This document shows, one piece after another, positions 1-10,686 of a stretch of 33,574 nucleotides of DNA. The notes beneath the pieces are model-generated. The model was not told the origin of the DNA and did not search any database. It worked only from the letters and a program-made list of their open reading frames with translations. Position 1 is the stretch's first letter. Each line of letters starts with the position of its first letter. The position numbers and the translations under genes are program-made. Origin of the DNA: Nitrososphaeraceae archaeon (GTDB lineage: Archaea; Thermoproteota; Nitrososphaeria; Nitrososphaerales; Nitrososphaeraceae); the NCBI GenBank assembly GCA_016782225.1, contig JADDOW010000018.1:9658-43231 (forward strand). The letters run 5' to 3'.

Positions 1-401
1 TGCTGACTACCTGCGGTTTCATAGTGTTGTTTCTCTTTCACTCTTCAGAATTGCTTATTTCAACAAGTTTAGGCATATTATCTGCCGGATTATCACTATC
101 TGCCGTTGGTGCCATGAATATAATTATTTTGGGTTCACCAAGGGAATCAGCAGGAGTGACCATAGGAATGAGCAGCATGTTAAGAATAGTGGGAAGCTCA
201 GTGGGTCCAGCGCTTGCTGCGATGTACATGCAAACGAATCAGTCCGTAATCAATGTTAAGGGAATACTCGAATCTTTGCCTTCATCGCTTTCCTTTGATT
301 TAATATTTTTTACCGCAATAATGCTTTCAATTGCATCAGTAACGGTATCAATAATATTGAGCAAAAAAACGAGGGGAAAAGAGGTCGAGATAAATGCCTG
401 A
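1..401 (+). CDS. MFS drug exporter, C-terminal part (cut by window edge)
   Basis: The frame is open from base 3 to a TGA at 399-401, so the gene begins outside the window. About 132 residues remain, covering the last membrane helices of a 14-TM proton-driven exporter of the DHA2 (EmrB/QacA) family. The stretch SSVGPALAAMYMQT lines up with SSIGPVIASMYMQT of the intact exporter at 31580-33151, and the spacing to the C-terminus is the same, so these are paralogues. The tail is short and charged (SKKTRGKEVEINA), as expected for a cytoplasmic end. The substrate cannot be told. No lesion is seen in this part; whether the rest is intact is unknown. The family call is firm; the function as a drug pump is inferred. 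Confidence 0.85.
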   Translation, partial: LTTCGFIVLFLFHSSELLISTSLGILSAGLSLSAVGAMNIIILGSPRESAGVTIGMSSMLRIVGSSVGPALAAMYMQTNQSVINVKGILESLPSSLSFDLIFFTAIMLSIASVTVSIILSKKTRGKEVEINA

Positions 402-664
402 TATAATCATGGCAAACTCCAAAACAATAATTTTATGAATCCTTATGCCATGATTGGTGGCGTTATCTCAAACTTTTTCTTACCATTTCAGTAAGCCTTT
501 TTCAGCATTAATAAGCTTAAAGTAACTTTTTATCTAGCCAAGATCATCGCAAGCATATTTTCTAATCCACTATAAAGTCAACTGTCCTGTATGTAGTTGT
601 AAAAAAACAAAAAGAAAAAAATAGAATTAATGATGAATGTAAACAAAAAACCACTTTGCCATAA

Positions 665-889
<225 letters not shown>

Positions 890-1535
890 GTATCAAGAAT
901 CGAATTTTCCAAACGATGTAAAGTTTCAGTCAAACGTCCAAATTCATGATTTAATCAACAGTAGGTAACAAAAATCATTGAAATCCTTCAATTTTGTAAT
1001 AGGCAGTTAAACAAACAGTAATAAACTGCTCTATTGTCTAATGTCGTCATTTCCGTCATATATTTCGTCAATTTTTGTCACAAAGGCCGTCAAATTTTGT
1101 AGATTAGTAGTGGATAAAGGTAAATCCGAAATAATTTATTTGGCAATCTAAATATCAACACATAACCATGAATACGCATAATACCATTCTAGTCATCAAA
1201 CTCGGGAAATATTTTATGAACTCATTAATAGACCAATTAAGATGGTTATGGAAAAAGTATTTCAAAACTGAAATATTAACAGAAATTTAAGGCATATCTA
1301 TAGAATTTTAATCTCAATGTTCGCATTTGTCAAAATCGAATTTCCTAAAATGTTTTAGAATCAACAGAATAAAATAAAAAAACCAGCGTATCGTAAAAAC
1401 ATGGAAATCTTAAAGTATGCAAAATCTAAAGAGGCTCCCATGAAATAACCCAAGGAGAATTGGTATGGATTTTCATTTGATAAGCATCCAAAGGCTATCA
1501 ATAAATACAATATTTACCTCGGGATAATGTTTGAC

Positions 1536-2585
1536 ATGGTACAAAGGATTGGTCAGCAAATCCATTTGAAACAATACCCATCAGGCATTCCCACTGAAGA
1601 GATTATTGAAGTTGTTGACGTAAATGTCCCAGAGCCCAAAGAAGGCGAATTCTAGGTCAAAAACATTTGGATGTCTGTTGATCCCTACAAGCGAGGGCGA
1701 ATGAGAAGCCCAAAAGAAACTAAAAGCTATATAGATCCATTTCAATTAAATAAGCCCTTAGATGGTGCATGCGTAGGTCAGGTTTTACAATCAAAGAACA
1801 ATCAATTCAAAGTAGGAGACTATGTTCTTGGGAACTTTGGCTGGAGAGAATACTGGCTCTCAAGGGATAGTAAAAATGTTATGAAAATAAATCAGAAAAT
1901 TGCACCACTGCAGTCATTTTTGGGAGCATTAGGAATGCCAGGGCTAACTTCATATGTTGGGCTTGTATCGATAGGCAAATTAAATGAAGGTAAAGATACA
2001 GTGTTTGTTTCAGCTGCCTCCGGAGCAGTTGGCTCCATCGCGTGTCAGATTGCAAAGATCAAAGGATGTCAGGTAGTTGGAAGTGCAGGTTCTGAAGAAA
2101 AGGTAGAATGGCTACTTGATGATGTTAAGGTAGACCATACGTTTAACCACAAAACTGTCGGTGAAAACAATCTATCATCTGAACTAAAAAAGGGTTGTCC
2201 AAAAGGGATTGATCTTTATTTTGATAATGTAGGTGGAAAACACTTGGAAGCTGCGATTGACAATATGAAGACATTTGGAAGAATTGTATTGTGTGGCATG
2301 ATATATCAATATAACACTACTACGCCCCCATTAGGGCCTTCAAACCTATTTTTAGCTGTAACAAGCAGAATAAGACTTTAGGGATTCATTGTAAGAGATC
2401 ACTGTGATTTGCTAAATGAGTTTCATTCTTCAATGACCAAATGGATTAATGAAGGAAAAATAATTTGGAAAGAAACGATCGCTGAGGGATTAGAAAGCGC
2501 ACCCAGAGCCTTTATTGGGCTATTTAAAGGGGAAAACTTTGGCAAAATGATTGTAAAGGTAGGGCAAAATACATCAGAAGAATAG
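1536..2585 (+). pseudogene. NADP-dependent MDR oxidoreductase (CurA/PTGR-like) with two in-frame TAG codons
   Basis: Reading from ATG 1536 gives one frame of 349 codons, the normal length for zinc-free medium-chain reductases that reduce alkenal or enone double bonds with NADPH. Visible landmarks are the N-terminal substrate-domain motif MSVDPYKRGRM, the Rossmann motif AASGAVGSIACQIAK, and the late motif FDNVGGKHLEAAI. Two TAG codons interrupt it: at 1653-1655 (after GEF, before VKN) and at 2379-2381 (after RIRL, before GFIV). The second sits where this family usually has Gln, so CAG to TAG is the simplest change. No frameshift or deletion is visible, which is unusual for a pseudogene. The natural end is also TAG (2583-2585). 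An internal restart at 1671 would drop the first 45 residues and still end early at 2379. Confidence 0.85.
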
Positions 2586-2753
2586 ATAAAGCACCACCCC
2601 AAAAACGCGATTATGTCTTTTGGTATTAAACGACACATTTTGTAAAATTCATTGCATAAGACATGCAAAAAAACACCTCACCGGGTAAAATAAAACCAAA
2701 CATCACATCAAAACCAATAGAAAGTATATTACCAAATCAAACCAACACATATT

Positions 2754-2906
2754 ATGTCATCTATTGACAGTAGAGGAGAAAACGAATTTGCTGACGATGA
2801 GTCAAATCTTGTAGGAAAATCCGAATCGGAGGCAGTGGCAGAAGATAACACAGATTCAGAAATAACTAAGAAACTCAAAGAGACGAAAATAAATTCCACA
2901 CAATAA
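2754..2906 (+). CDS. small acidic protein, 50 aa
   Basis: An ATG at 2754 opens 50 codons ending in TAA. The product is very acidic and polar, rich in Ser, Glu and Asp, with a short basic C-terminal stretch (KKLKETK). It has no membrane segment and no cysteine, and is probably disordered. It lies 168 bases downstream of the broken oxidoreductase, in the same direction. No family is recognised. Similar small acidic disordered proteins recur in this window (3211-3468, 15805-16044). The short length keeps confidence moderate. Confidence 0.45.
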   Translation: MSSIDSRGENEFADDESNLVGKSESEAVAEDNTDSEITKKLKETKINSTQ

Positions 2907-3210
2907 AAAAACTTTATTATTTTTGATTGAATAACTATATAATCCCACCAAACTATTTACTCATCCATTGTTACTGTTTAAAAAGATTAGACTTGACTTA
3001 AAATATCCGCTATTGTAATTTATGACAACATAATCTGCAGACTCCTTCGAGGAATCATTTCAATGTTTATATAGAGATATGATTTCGTTCTAACCGTCCA
3101 TATTTAAATATATATGTATCAAGATAACAGATGGTTTGAATTCGTCATGTTTTTTCGGCTATCTCTTAAACTTTCCTAGATGCCAATAGTGGTCATAATT
3201 CTTTTAAGGA

Positions 3211-3468
3211 TTATTCTTTTAAGTCCTTCACCTCTACTCCAGCCGCATTGTCTTGGTCATCCACCCCCATCGAAGCCGCATCATTGTCTTGGTCATCCAC
3301 CCCCATCGAAGCCGCATCATTGTCTTGGTCATCCACCCCCATCGAAGCCGCATCATTGTCTTGATCTTTTTCCAATGCAGTAGATGATTTTTCCAATTTC
3401 GTTATTTTTTTCTTATCTATGATCGATGTGGACTCTACTACATCGTCTACTTTCTGTTGTTCTGGCAT
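3211..3468 (-). CDS. acidic repeat protein, 85 aa, three perfect 12-residue repeats
   Basis: The minus-strand frame begins at ATG 3468 and ends with TAA at 3211-3213. After a Lys/Glu-rich first half come three identical units DNDAASMGVDDQ and a shortened fourth, then an acidic tail. The product would be soluble, disordered and strongly negative. The three units are identical in DNA as well as protein, pointing to recent expansion. An overlapping plus-strand frame (3180-3383) reads the same repeat as a His/Pro/Cys-rich peptide and is probably a shadow, because the minus frame has ordinary composition outside the repeat. An AT-rich TATA-like stretch near 3488-3500 could be its promoter. Function is unknown. 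Confidence 0.55.
   Translation of the reverse strand: MPEQQKVDDVVESTSIIDKKKITKLEKSSTALEKDQDNDAASMGVDDQDNDAASMGVDDQDNDAASMGVDDQDNAAGVEVKDLKE
3250..3357. repeat. three perfect 36-bp tandem repeats
   Basis: Units start at 3250, 3286 and 3322, are identical, and are followed by a 7-base partial copy at 3358. The length is a multiple of three, so changes in copy number would keep the minus-strand frame and add or remove twelve residues. Confidence 0.95.
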
Positions 3469-3658
3469 AATCCTTTACGATAGATAGTAATATTATAATA
3501 GTCTTTATGATCATAAAAACGGCTATTTTGTAGACTTACATTATAGAAACTGGATCATAGTCATTATTTTCGTTGCTGTCCTTAATGATTTAAAACGGCA
3601 AACGACAATAAAAAAATTATTTTATAGACTCGTCTATTTAGAATAAAATCTAACCATC

Positions 3659-3686
3659 TGGACATGGATACATTGCTCCATGTCCA
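3659..3686. other. 9-bp perfect hairpin
   Basis: TGGACATGG at 3659-3667 pairs perfectly with CCATGTCCA at 3678-3686 around a 10-base loop. It lies between the acidic repeat gene (which reads away from it) and a decayed minus-strand frame ending at 3779. It is about 90 bases past that frame's stop, so it could be an old transcript end; no T-run follows closely. A role is not shown. Confidence 0.5.
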
Positions 3687-3778
3687 CCACCCAATAATTG
3701 TACCAACCATGAATTTGTAATCTGCTTTGCAATACTGAGTGAATTATTTTGGGGAATGAGGAGGCCTCAGCTTTACAT

Positions 3779-4087
3779 CTAAAGTGGGTTTACATATATT
3801 TCTAATTGATTGCAAATTCCAGGTTCATGGCATGTTGAAATTGCATCATCCTGGTTTTGGGTTGTTTCCATTGAAATAATCGTATGATCCCAAAACATTC
3901 TCCAACCTTCTCTAATTTCCTACCAGGATCTTTCCGTATCCATCTTGAAAGGAAAAATGTTGTACTCACACGGTTTTAGAATTTTCCAAAGATTGAACAA
4001 AATTTTTATGTAATATGGTAATTCAGGGCCGAGGAGAACATATTCACTTTTCTCAAAACAGGATGCATTAGTTTTTTTATAAGCAAG
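3779..4087 (-). pseudogene. decayed ~100-codon reading frame with one in-frame TAG
   Basis: The minus-strand frame from 4087 down to a TAG at 3779-3781 is open for about 102 codons apart from a single TAG at 3920-3922. It reads like a real protein: aromatic and hydrophobic residues are well spread, with segments such as LPYYIKILFNLWKILKP before the TAG and REGWRMFWDHTIISMET after it. The TAG falls between RSW and EIREGW. There is no ATG at the upstream end (the first in-frame ATG is at 3943), so the start is lost or further upstream of the TAG at 4088-4090. No family is recognised. In DNA this AT-rich, a 100-codon frame with one stop is unlikely by chance but not excluded. Confidence 0.45.
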
Positions 4088-4172
4088 CTAATTGTTTTCA
4101 GTTGAAATGGTAATGAAATGAGCATCTATAATATACATACGTATCGACAAATAAAATGAAGGTTGAAAACAC

Positions 4173-5705
4173 ATGGTGAATAATTTTAATAAAAAGCAAC
4201 AACGGCAACAATATCCCTTTGAAAGGTTTGCATCCATCAGGCGATTTACCAGCTTTGATTTTCTCAAAATAAACCCATCTTGGATGCTATACATTTCAGA
4301 CACAAACGGGCAATTTAACTTGTGGAGACAGCGCTCCACTTTAAGTCCCGATGGCGAACAATACGCACCTTATCAGTTGACACATTTTATTGATGAATCT
4401 GTTAGACATGTTTTTTCTTCTTCAGTAGATAACAGTGTGATTTTTTTTGCAGACACCCAAGGAAATGAAAATTTTCAGATATTCAAAGTAGACGACATAT
4501 TTGATTCCTGGCCTGAGCAATGGAGCAACCATCGCTTGGGCTGAAAATGTAGAGGGTTACAGCAGGTTGTTTATTAAAAACTTTGATAACGGTGAAACCA
4601 AAGTAATTGGCTCTGCCGACGTTTCGCCAGATGGCGTAATAGAGGACATAAAGTTTTCTCCAGATGGAAAAAGAATTGGCTTCATGATGGATAGTTCCAT
4701 ATCACCAACCAACATCTTTATGGTGGATCTCTCCAAGGCGAATGAGAGTCGATATAAGCAGATTACCACATCCCTTTTAGGCAACATACCCAAGCATATG
4801 CTAATCAAACCAGAAATAATAAAATACAAGAGCTTTGATGGTTTGTAGATTTCGGCATTTTTGTATAGACCCAAAAACAGCAGCGATGAGGCAAATTCCG
4901 AGGAAAATTTCCAAAATCACATCCCACACACCACCATTACGGATACGAGAGATCTCAAAAACAGCATTAATAATAATAAAAACATCAATACAACTGCCAA
5001 TCAAAAGTATGGCGCCATACTGTCAATTCATGGTGGCCCCACCGCTCAAGAGAGACCATATTATGATTATTCTGGGCTTTATCAGTATCTCGCACATAAT
5101 GGATTGGTGGTCATTGCACCAAATTATAGAGTCAGTACTGGTTATGGCAAAAGCTTTGAGAGAAGGATTTACCACGACGGGGGCGGCAATGAGCTCATGG
5201 ATTTAGAATATGCATTGAAATGGCTTTTATCTAAAGACTGGGTTGATGCTAAAAGAATCGGGGTTTTTGGAGCAAGCTTTGGCGGGCTTGCAACTTTAAG
5301 CTGCATAACTCGACTTCCAGGCTACAATTGGAAAGCCGCAGTAGACATCGTTGGCGCAAGCAACCTTGTCACATTTGTTAACACGGTTCCAGAACAATGG
5401 AAAAAGTTTACTGGAGAATTGGTAGGAGATCCGGTAAAGGAAGAGAGTTTTCTCAAAGAGCGCTCCCCCATTAATTATGTCGACGCAATCAATCCAACAA
5501 AAAACCTTCTAGTGATACATGGTGCAAATGACCCAAGAGTAGCAAAGATGAATCTGATCAAATAGTCAAAAGACTTCAAGATAAAGGAAATGATGTAGAC
5601 TATATGGTCTTTGAAGATGAGGGTCATGGCTTTACTAAGTACAGTAACCAAATAAAGGCCATAAAGAAATCCGCAGAGTTTTTGGCAGAGCGTCTATCCG
5701 GATGA
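4173..5705 (+). pseudogene. S9 family prolyl oligopeptidase/acylaminoacyl peptidase, disrupted
   Basis: ATG 4173 begins an N-terminal beta-propeller (SDTNGQFNLW, SPDGEQYAPYQL), and the C-terminal alpha/beta-hydrolase domain is recognisable with its triad: GVFGASFGG (Ser), HGANDPRV (Asp) and DEGHGF (His). Lesions: the frame changes near 4500-4530, where the propeller jumps from FDSWPE to IAWAENVEGYSRL, and the total of about 510 codons is some 130-150 short of the usual length, so an internal deletion is likely. A TAG at 4846-4848 splits SFDGL from ISAFLYRPK. One base is missing near 5540, after NDPRVAK, so the last 54 codons (with the catalytic His) are in another frame and end with TGA at 5703. 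The intact enzyme would remove N-terminal residues or cut short peptides; this copy should be dead. Confidence 0.88.
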
Positions 5706-6210
5706 ACGGATAATACCAATACCCAATATTTTTTAAATACATTACACACTATTCCCTATATACATATGTTTTAAAATATACACAACAACTCAATTGGTAG
5801 CAATTTCGGTATAAATTACAGAAAGTTAGCAAGTTATTTGAGACTACTTTTGCTATATCCATCTATCCCCACACCAAGGGACGAAGAGGTGTGTATTGAG
5901 GACCTGCTTAACTTCCAACAAAATTTAATTGGATTTAAAAAGCATTTACGTATCATTTAATAGGCAATCGATAAGTTATCGAGATTCTTATTATGATATC
6001 ATTTTTTAGGCGATTTTGATTCCTAAATTTATGTCGTTATTTTGTTTAGTTTTTTGAACACTCACAATTTCATCAGAAAGAATTATCCATAACATGTTAA
6101 ATTGTTATTGTTATCTTTTAGATCTTCATATAAAGAAATGCAAAGTGTCATCCAATTATTGGAATTACTTCATCAGTACCTGCAATAACAGCATGTACCA
6201 AATAAGAAAT
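5706..6210. other. intergenic, no gene seen
   Basis: About 500 AT-rich bases between the convergent S9 remnant and the CAP-domain gene. No reading frame with protein-like composition and no strong hairpin was recognised. Confidence 0.6.
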
Positions 6211-7362
6211 TCAGGAATTGAAAAAAATATGCGAAGTCAATGGAATGGGCGGGTCAGCATAATCGTTCTCGCTATTTTCATCACCCATGTTATCTGCTTT
6301 TTTGGCATAAACCACCATTGTAAGAACTTTATCTTTAACATCCAAATAGTCTGGAAGTTTAATTTCCAGGTTCACACCGTTTTTGTCTAAATTCCATTTC
6401 TTTGCTTCAATTATTTGGTAAGAACCATCATCCTGCTGCAGGTATTTAATATATGGTGGTAAAGGTTTAGACACTATAAGTTTAAGATCACCTAACTCAT
6501 AATGGGTTTTGTTTTTGTTTTTTTCATACATTATTTTAGTTGGGTGATCATCTAAGAAAAACGATACATGGTTTATTAGAAAATTAGTTTTGTTCTGCTC
6601 CAGAATTTTAGATTCTAGTTTTATATTTTCGTTATCCTTTTGTATTCGATAATCTGATCCCAGGTTTCGATTTTCAAAGTTTTGGACCATGACAAAATAA
6701 TATTTACTGAAAGCAATGCCCAAGCTTACATGGGTATGAAACGGGTATAGAGTATTATTTTTATGTCCATCGTTACAGCATTTTTTGTCATCATAGATCA
6801 TCAAGTATTCTATATTTTCAATTGCTTTGTACGGGTCAATAGGTGCGCAATAAAATTTTTTGGCATTGCTGCATAATTCAGAAGAAGTTAAATCACTATC
6901 CTTACCATGGCGGCCGTTGTTGTCGTTATTGTTTTGGCTAGTAGAATTTTTTGAATCCATATAACTTATCTGTCCTAAATTTTGTTGCACATATCCAGTA
7001 CCATTATACAGAGAGTATAACATGTATGGTTTTAACCCATCCACAGTCAAGTGTGAGATATATTGTGTTTTCAATAACTCATTTGCTTGAGCCTGAGCCG
7101 CAGTATTATTACTTTGAGACACGGGAGCAAGTCCAAAGTTTTTCCTATCGTCATTTATCTTGGTTAAAGCAAAATCTTTCAATTGTTCCAGGTTTGTTTG
7201 GGAAGCATCTGAATCATTTTTTTGTATATGCTCCAAAGCATTTGATGAATTTGATAAAAAGTTAGCAAATAAACAACACAACACAATAAAACCAACACAG
7301 ATTAATTGGCATTTGATTAACAAAGGGAACAGTCTATTTTCATAAAATAATCGTATCTGCAT
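6211..7362 (-). CDS. secreted or anchored CAP-domain (SCP/PR-1-like) protein
   Basis: 383 codons from ATG 7362 to TGA. Residues about 13-43 form a hydrophobic signal segment or anchor after a short basic N-terminus, so the protein acts outside the membrane. The CAP domain follows at about 60-235: it opens with an ALTKINDDRKNFGLAPV helix, as in bacterial and archaeal SCP-like proteins, has AQAQANELLK and SHLTVDGLKPY, and later has HTHVSLGIAFSKYYFVMVQNF, the typical strand region. An Asn/Ser/Asp-rich loop (about 137-153) is inserted. The C-terminal 130 residues look like a beta-rich extra domain. CAP proteins are extracellular and their activities vary, so the function here is open. It stands alone, between two pseudogenes. 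Confidence 0.8.
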   Translation of the reverse strand: MQIRLFYENRLFPLLIKCQLICVGFIVLCCLFANFLSNSSNALEHIQKNDSDASQTNLEQLKDFALTKINDDRKNFGLAPVSQSNNTAAQAQANELLKTQYISHLTVDGLKPYMLYSLYNGTGYVQQNLGQISYMDSKNSTSQNNNDNNGRHGKDSDLTSSELCSNAKKFYCAPIDPYKAIENIEYLMIYDDKKCCNDGHKNNTLYPFHTHVSLGIAFSKYYFVMVQNFENRNLGSDYRIQKDNENIKLESKILEQNKTNFLINHVSFFLDDHPTKIMYEKNKNKTHYELGDLKLIVSKPLPPYIKYLQQDDGSYQIIEAKKWNLDKNGVNLEIKLPDYLDVKDKVLTMVVYAKKADNMGDENSENDYADPPIPLTSHIFFNS

Positions 7363-7607
7363 TTTGTTGTAATGTTAAGTAAGAATTACTCGTTTAACTT
7401 AACGTACAGTTCAACAGGTATGATTATTTTATTTCTTGTTTCTATCATCATGGCTAGCAAAGCAAGTACCAAGAATGTTTTGTTTTATCCATAATAGTGT
7501 ATTTCTTCTAACTTGGACATAAGAAGATGCAGAGAAAATGGGAATTGTTCATTCTTTTTCTTTCAATGTGTGTTTTTTTTTAACAAATGCAAAATAAATA
7601 AAAAACA

Positions 7608-9090
7608 TCAATATTGATTTTTTTGAGGAATCTTATACCTAAGTTTTCTTGTTACCACTAAAGTGAGCACTATAGAAAAAAAAGATATCACTGTAGCCGT
7701 AAGAAAAATCATGTCATACGCTAAATCAGACGGAAAAGATCCAACAATACCTAGGACGGGAGATTGAAAACTCTCCAGGTATATGCCAGATATGGCAGGC
7801 CCAATTGACATTCCGATGAGAAACAACAACATGGTGATTCCCAATGCGGTTCCACTCAAATGCAATGGAGCAGACACCAATGCAATATTAAAAGCACCTA
7901 TCTCTGCAAACGACAATCCAATAGCGATAATAGAAAGTTCCACAGATATCACAAACTCATTTGAGTGGTACATAAAGAGCAAAAGAAATCCGACAGTGCT
8001 GATGACACTTCCAAGGAGGGTTGGCCTCAAATTTCCAATTTTTGATATCAGAAAACCTGATGATACAGATATTATCAAGGTTAGGATCATAAAAGGGAGT
8101 TGCACAATTGCTGTGTTGGCAGGACCGCCTCCAAACCCTGGTGGTGCCGGGCTTTGTACAAGTATCGGTATTGACTGGTATATGATAAATATGGAAATTC
8201 CAATTGTCATTATCAAAACATTTGTTGGGAGCAAAACTACGTCTTTTAACAATTGCAGGTTGATTAAAGGTGATCTGGACTTTTTTTGAATTGCAATAAA
8301 CAAAGGCAGCGATACAGCAGACAAGACAAATAGTGAAACGGTCAATATCAAGTTATTGCCAATATTAAGATTATTACTGTCATTTTCATGATCTGGAGCA
8401 GCATCAGTTGTGACAATATTTGGCAACAGTGTTAATGCGACAAGGAAGGAAGACACCATAAAATCAAAGTCAATGTGCCTTTGATATCAACACCATCTTC
8501 TGTTTTAGATGCGGAAATTTTTCCCCTCTAACGTAAATATGTTTTATTATTATGAATAGCAGAATAGCCGCAAATGGCAAGATGGACAGAAAAGTCATGC
8601 GCCAGCCATAATGCTCAATAATTGTCGCGCCCAATACAAGGCCTACCACAGAACCTCCCGCAAATACTGCGGTAAATATGCCTTGTCCTATTGCAAGCTT
8701 ATCTTCTGGAAATTTCTCTCTAATGATTCCAAAAGCTACAGGAAACATCGCTATTCCTATTCCCTGTATAACCCTTGAAATCACCATGAGCACAATATTT
8801 GAGGACAGGCCACCGAGCAATGTACCAACAGAGTAAACGACCATTATCACTATCAGCACTTTTTTCTTTCCATGAATATCAGAAAGCTTGCCCACAATTG
8901 GGTTCATTACTGCGCCGGTAATCAGGTACGCCGTAAGTATCCATGAGGATGTATTGTATGAGATTTCAAATTCATTGACTAGGTCCGGGATCGCAGGGAG
9001 TAGCATCGTCTCCCCGTACATCGTTATAAGCGCAATTGAGCTTAGTATGATCAATGAAACCCAAGCTTCTTTGCTTATTTCCTTTGCCAT
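7608..9090 (-). pseudogene. DHA2-type MFS exporter with two 1-nt deletions
   Basis: Start ATG 9090; the first 190 or so residues are a normal MFS N-half with MYGETMLLPAIPDL, SSWILTAYLI and the loop motif GKLSDIHGKKK. Near 8503-8506 one A appears lost from a run, since shifting frame gives KTEDGVDIKGTLTLIL, which aligns with the intact paralogue's DIDFKGAVTLAIAI. About 45 bases on, near 8458-8460, a second base is missing, after which VSSFLVALTLLPN continues in the third frame to the natural end (TAA 7608). The two deletions do not cancel. The restored protein would be about 495 residues. The half after the lesions could start at ATG 8459 but would be only part of the transporter. Divergent from the membrane-protein remnant at 9383. 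Confidence 0.88.
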
Positions 9091-9382
9091 TTGTATGCTA
9101 AAATGTAATTATATACCGCTGATATAATTTTTGAAGTAGTGTATTTTAAATTTAAATGCATTTGTTTAACTTTATTGCATTTTATAAAACAATCAATAAA
9201 ATTTATTTATTTTTCACGCTTTATTAATTATTTTGTATTTGGCTGTACTGGCTAAGGTCGGTAAGAACATAAACAAAACTTGGTGTGGATAAAAATCTGC
9301 TTTATCTTATAACTTTGTTTTTGAATATGCTTGAATTGAATTTCCTTTACAATTCTAAGCTATTTCAATAATTGTATTTTCC

Positions 9383-10686
9383 ATGGTAATTGCAATCCTT
9401 GTTTATACATCCATTACCAAAATAGACCATATCAATTTAAATCAACTGTTATCTTTAGATCTTAAAATACAGGCATTTTTTCCTATAGGGATATTATGTT
9501 TTATTAATCAGTTGGTATTGCTAAAATATCTGAAAAGAAAAACCTCACAACATAAGAGTATAAAGCAAAAGATATGATTAATTTACACGGTAACTTACTA
9601 TTCGCAGATTATCTTCTTTGCAATATTCATAATCCTTTTTATCGAAATTTCTTTAATTGAGAGGAATCATTCTTTTTTCCTAGCCTCATCAGTTGGCGGG
9701 GTTTCGGCTCTCTCCACAATGATAATGGTCATCCTAGGAAAGACATTTCTTAAATGCTTTATGATAGAAAAAAATGTCGTCTTATTTCTTTATGCCTTGT
9801 CTTTTATTTCATTATCATTTAACATCATTTTTTCTGGTTGCATGGCAATTGCTTATTTATCAAATAAGCCAGAGACCATATACTTTCATCTTACCATGAT
9901 TCATGCTTCGTTTAACCCTAATGTAGTTTTACTCTTTTATGGGTTTCAACCATTTTTATGCGAAACCAATATTCCATAAGACGGAAAAGTAGGATGCATT
10001 GGGTGATAGTAAGCCTTCCTATGATATATTTTTTGATTCAGTTTAACCCCATTCTCTTGGAGGGAATATTGAATATGATGAAACTATCACCCACATCTCA
10101 TTATATTTTTTATACATTATTTGTTGCGTACAGTCAACCAGTCGGAGGGATAATTTTTGGTAGCGCTTTTTGGGCTTTAACAAAAGTTTTAGCAAACAAA
10201 GGCATACATTTTGAATTTCCCCAAGCTGCTGGATATGGCTTTATACTTCTTTTCTTGTCTAATCAAATATTTTTGATATCTCCAGCAAACTATCCCCCTT
10301 TTAGCATTGTTTCCATTTCAATGGTGCCGTTAGCATGCTGTATGATTTTTATTGGAATCTATTACTCAGACTTAACTATTTCATTTGACAGAAAGATGAA
10401 AAATGCAATAAAGAGCTTAGTTAAAAAAAGATCAAATCCTTTGTTAAGCATGTCCTCTTCAGAATCTATACACGTTTTGGAAAAAAGAATGAGTGACATT
10501 CATAGTCAAGTTACTAAAGAATCTTCAGAGGCTGGTGCCGATACCATGCTCACTATAGAAGAGGCTAAAAATTATATAAATAAAGAATTAGCAGATGTTA
10601 AAATTCGGAAAAAAGACGAAGAAAACGATAATAATCTTCGGAAAGATGTAGTAAAAAAAATAAAGATTATTGATTCCATAATATGA
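9383..10686 (+). pseudogene. polytopic membrane protein of unknown family, disrupted
   Basis: Three collinear pieces make one protein of about 434 residues. ATG 9383 opens 64 codons to TGA 9575-9577. The same frame continues past it (LIYTVTYYSQIIFFAIFII onward) until near 9947, where one base is missing; the rest (STIFMRNQYS, then 9958-10686) is in another frame to TGA. A T lost from the TTT run at 9944-9946 explains this. At least seven hydrophobic helices are seen, including IYFLIQFNPILLEGIL and SQPVGGIIFGSAFWAL. A charged, probably cytoplasmic tail of about 100 residues follows, ending in a Lys/Asp/Glu-rich coiled-coil-like stretch. I do not recognise the family. Sensor or transporter are both possible. 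Confidence 0.7.

Noticed and set aside
3180-3383. Plus-strand frame with PPPSKPHHCLGH repeats
   Set aside because: It is the antisense reading of the 36-bp repeat; the minus-strand frame has ordinary composition outside the repeat and a better start.
1536-5705. Pyrrolysine or general TAG recoding
   Set aside because: Several intact genes here end in TAG, the S9 gene has other fatal lesions, and no amber-reading tRNA or Pyl genes are in view; kept only as a question in the findings.
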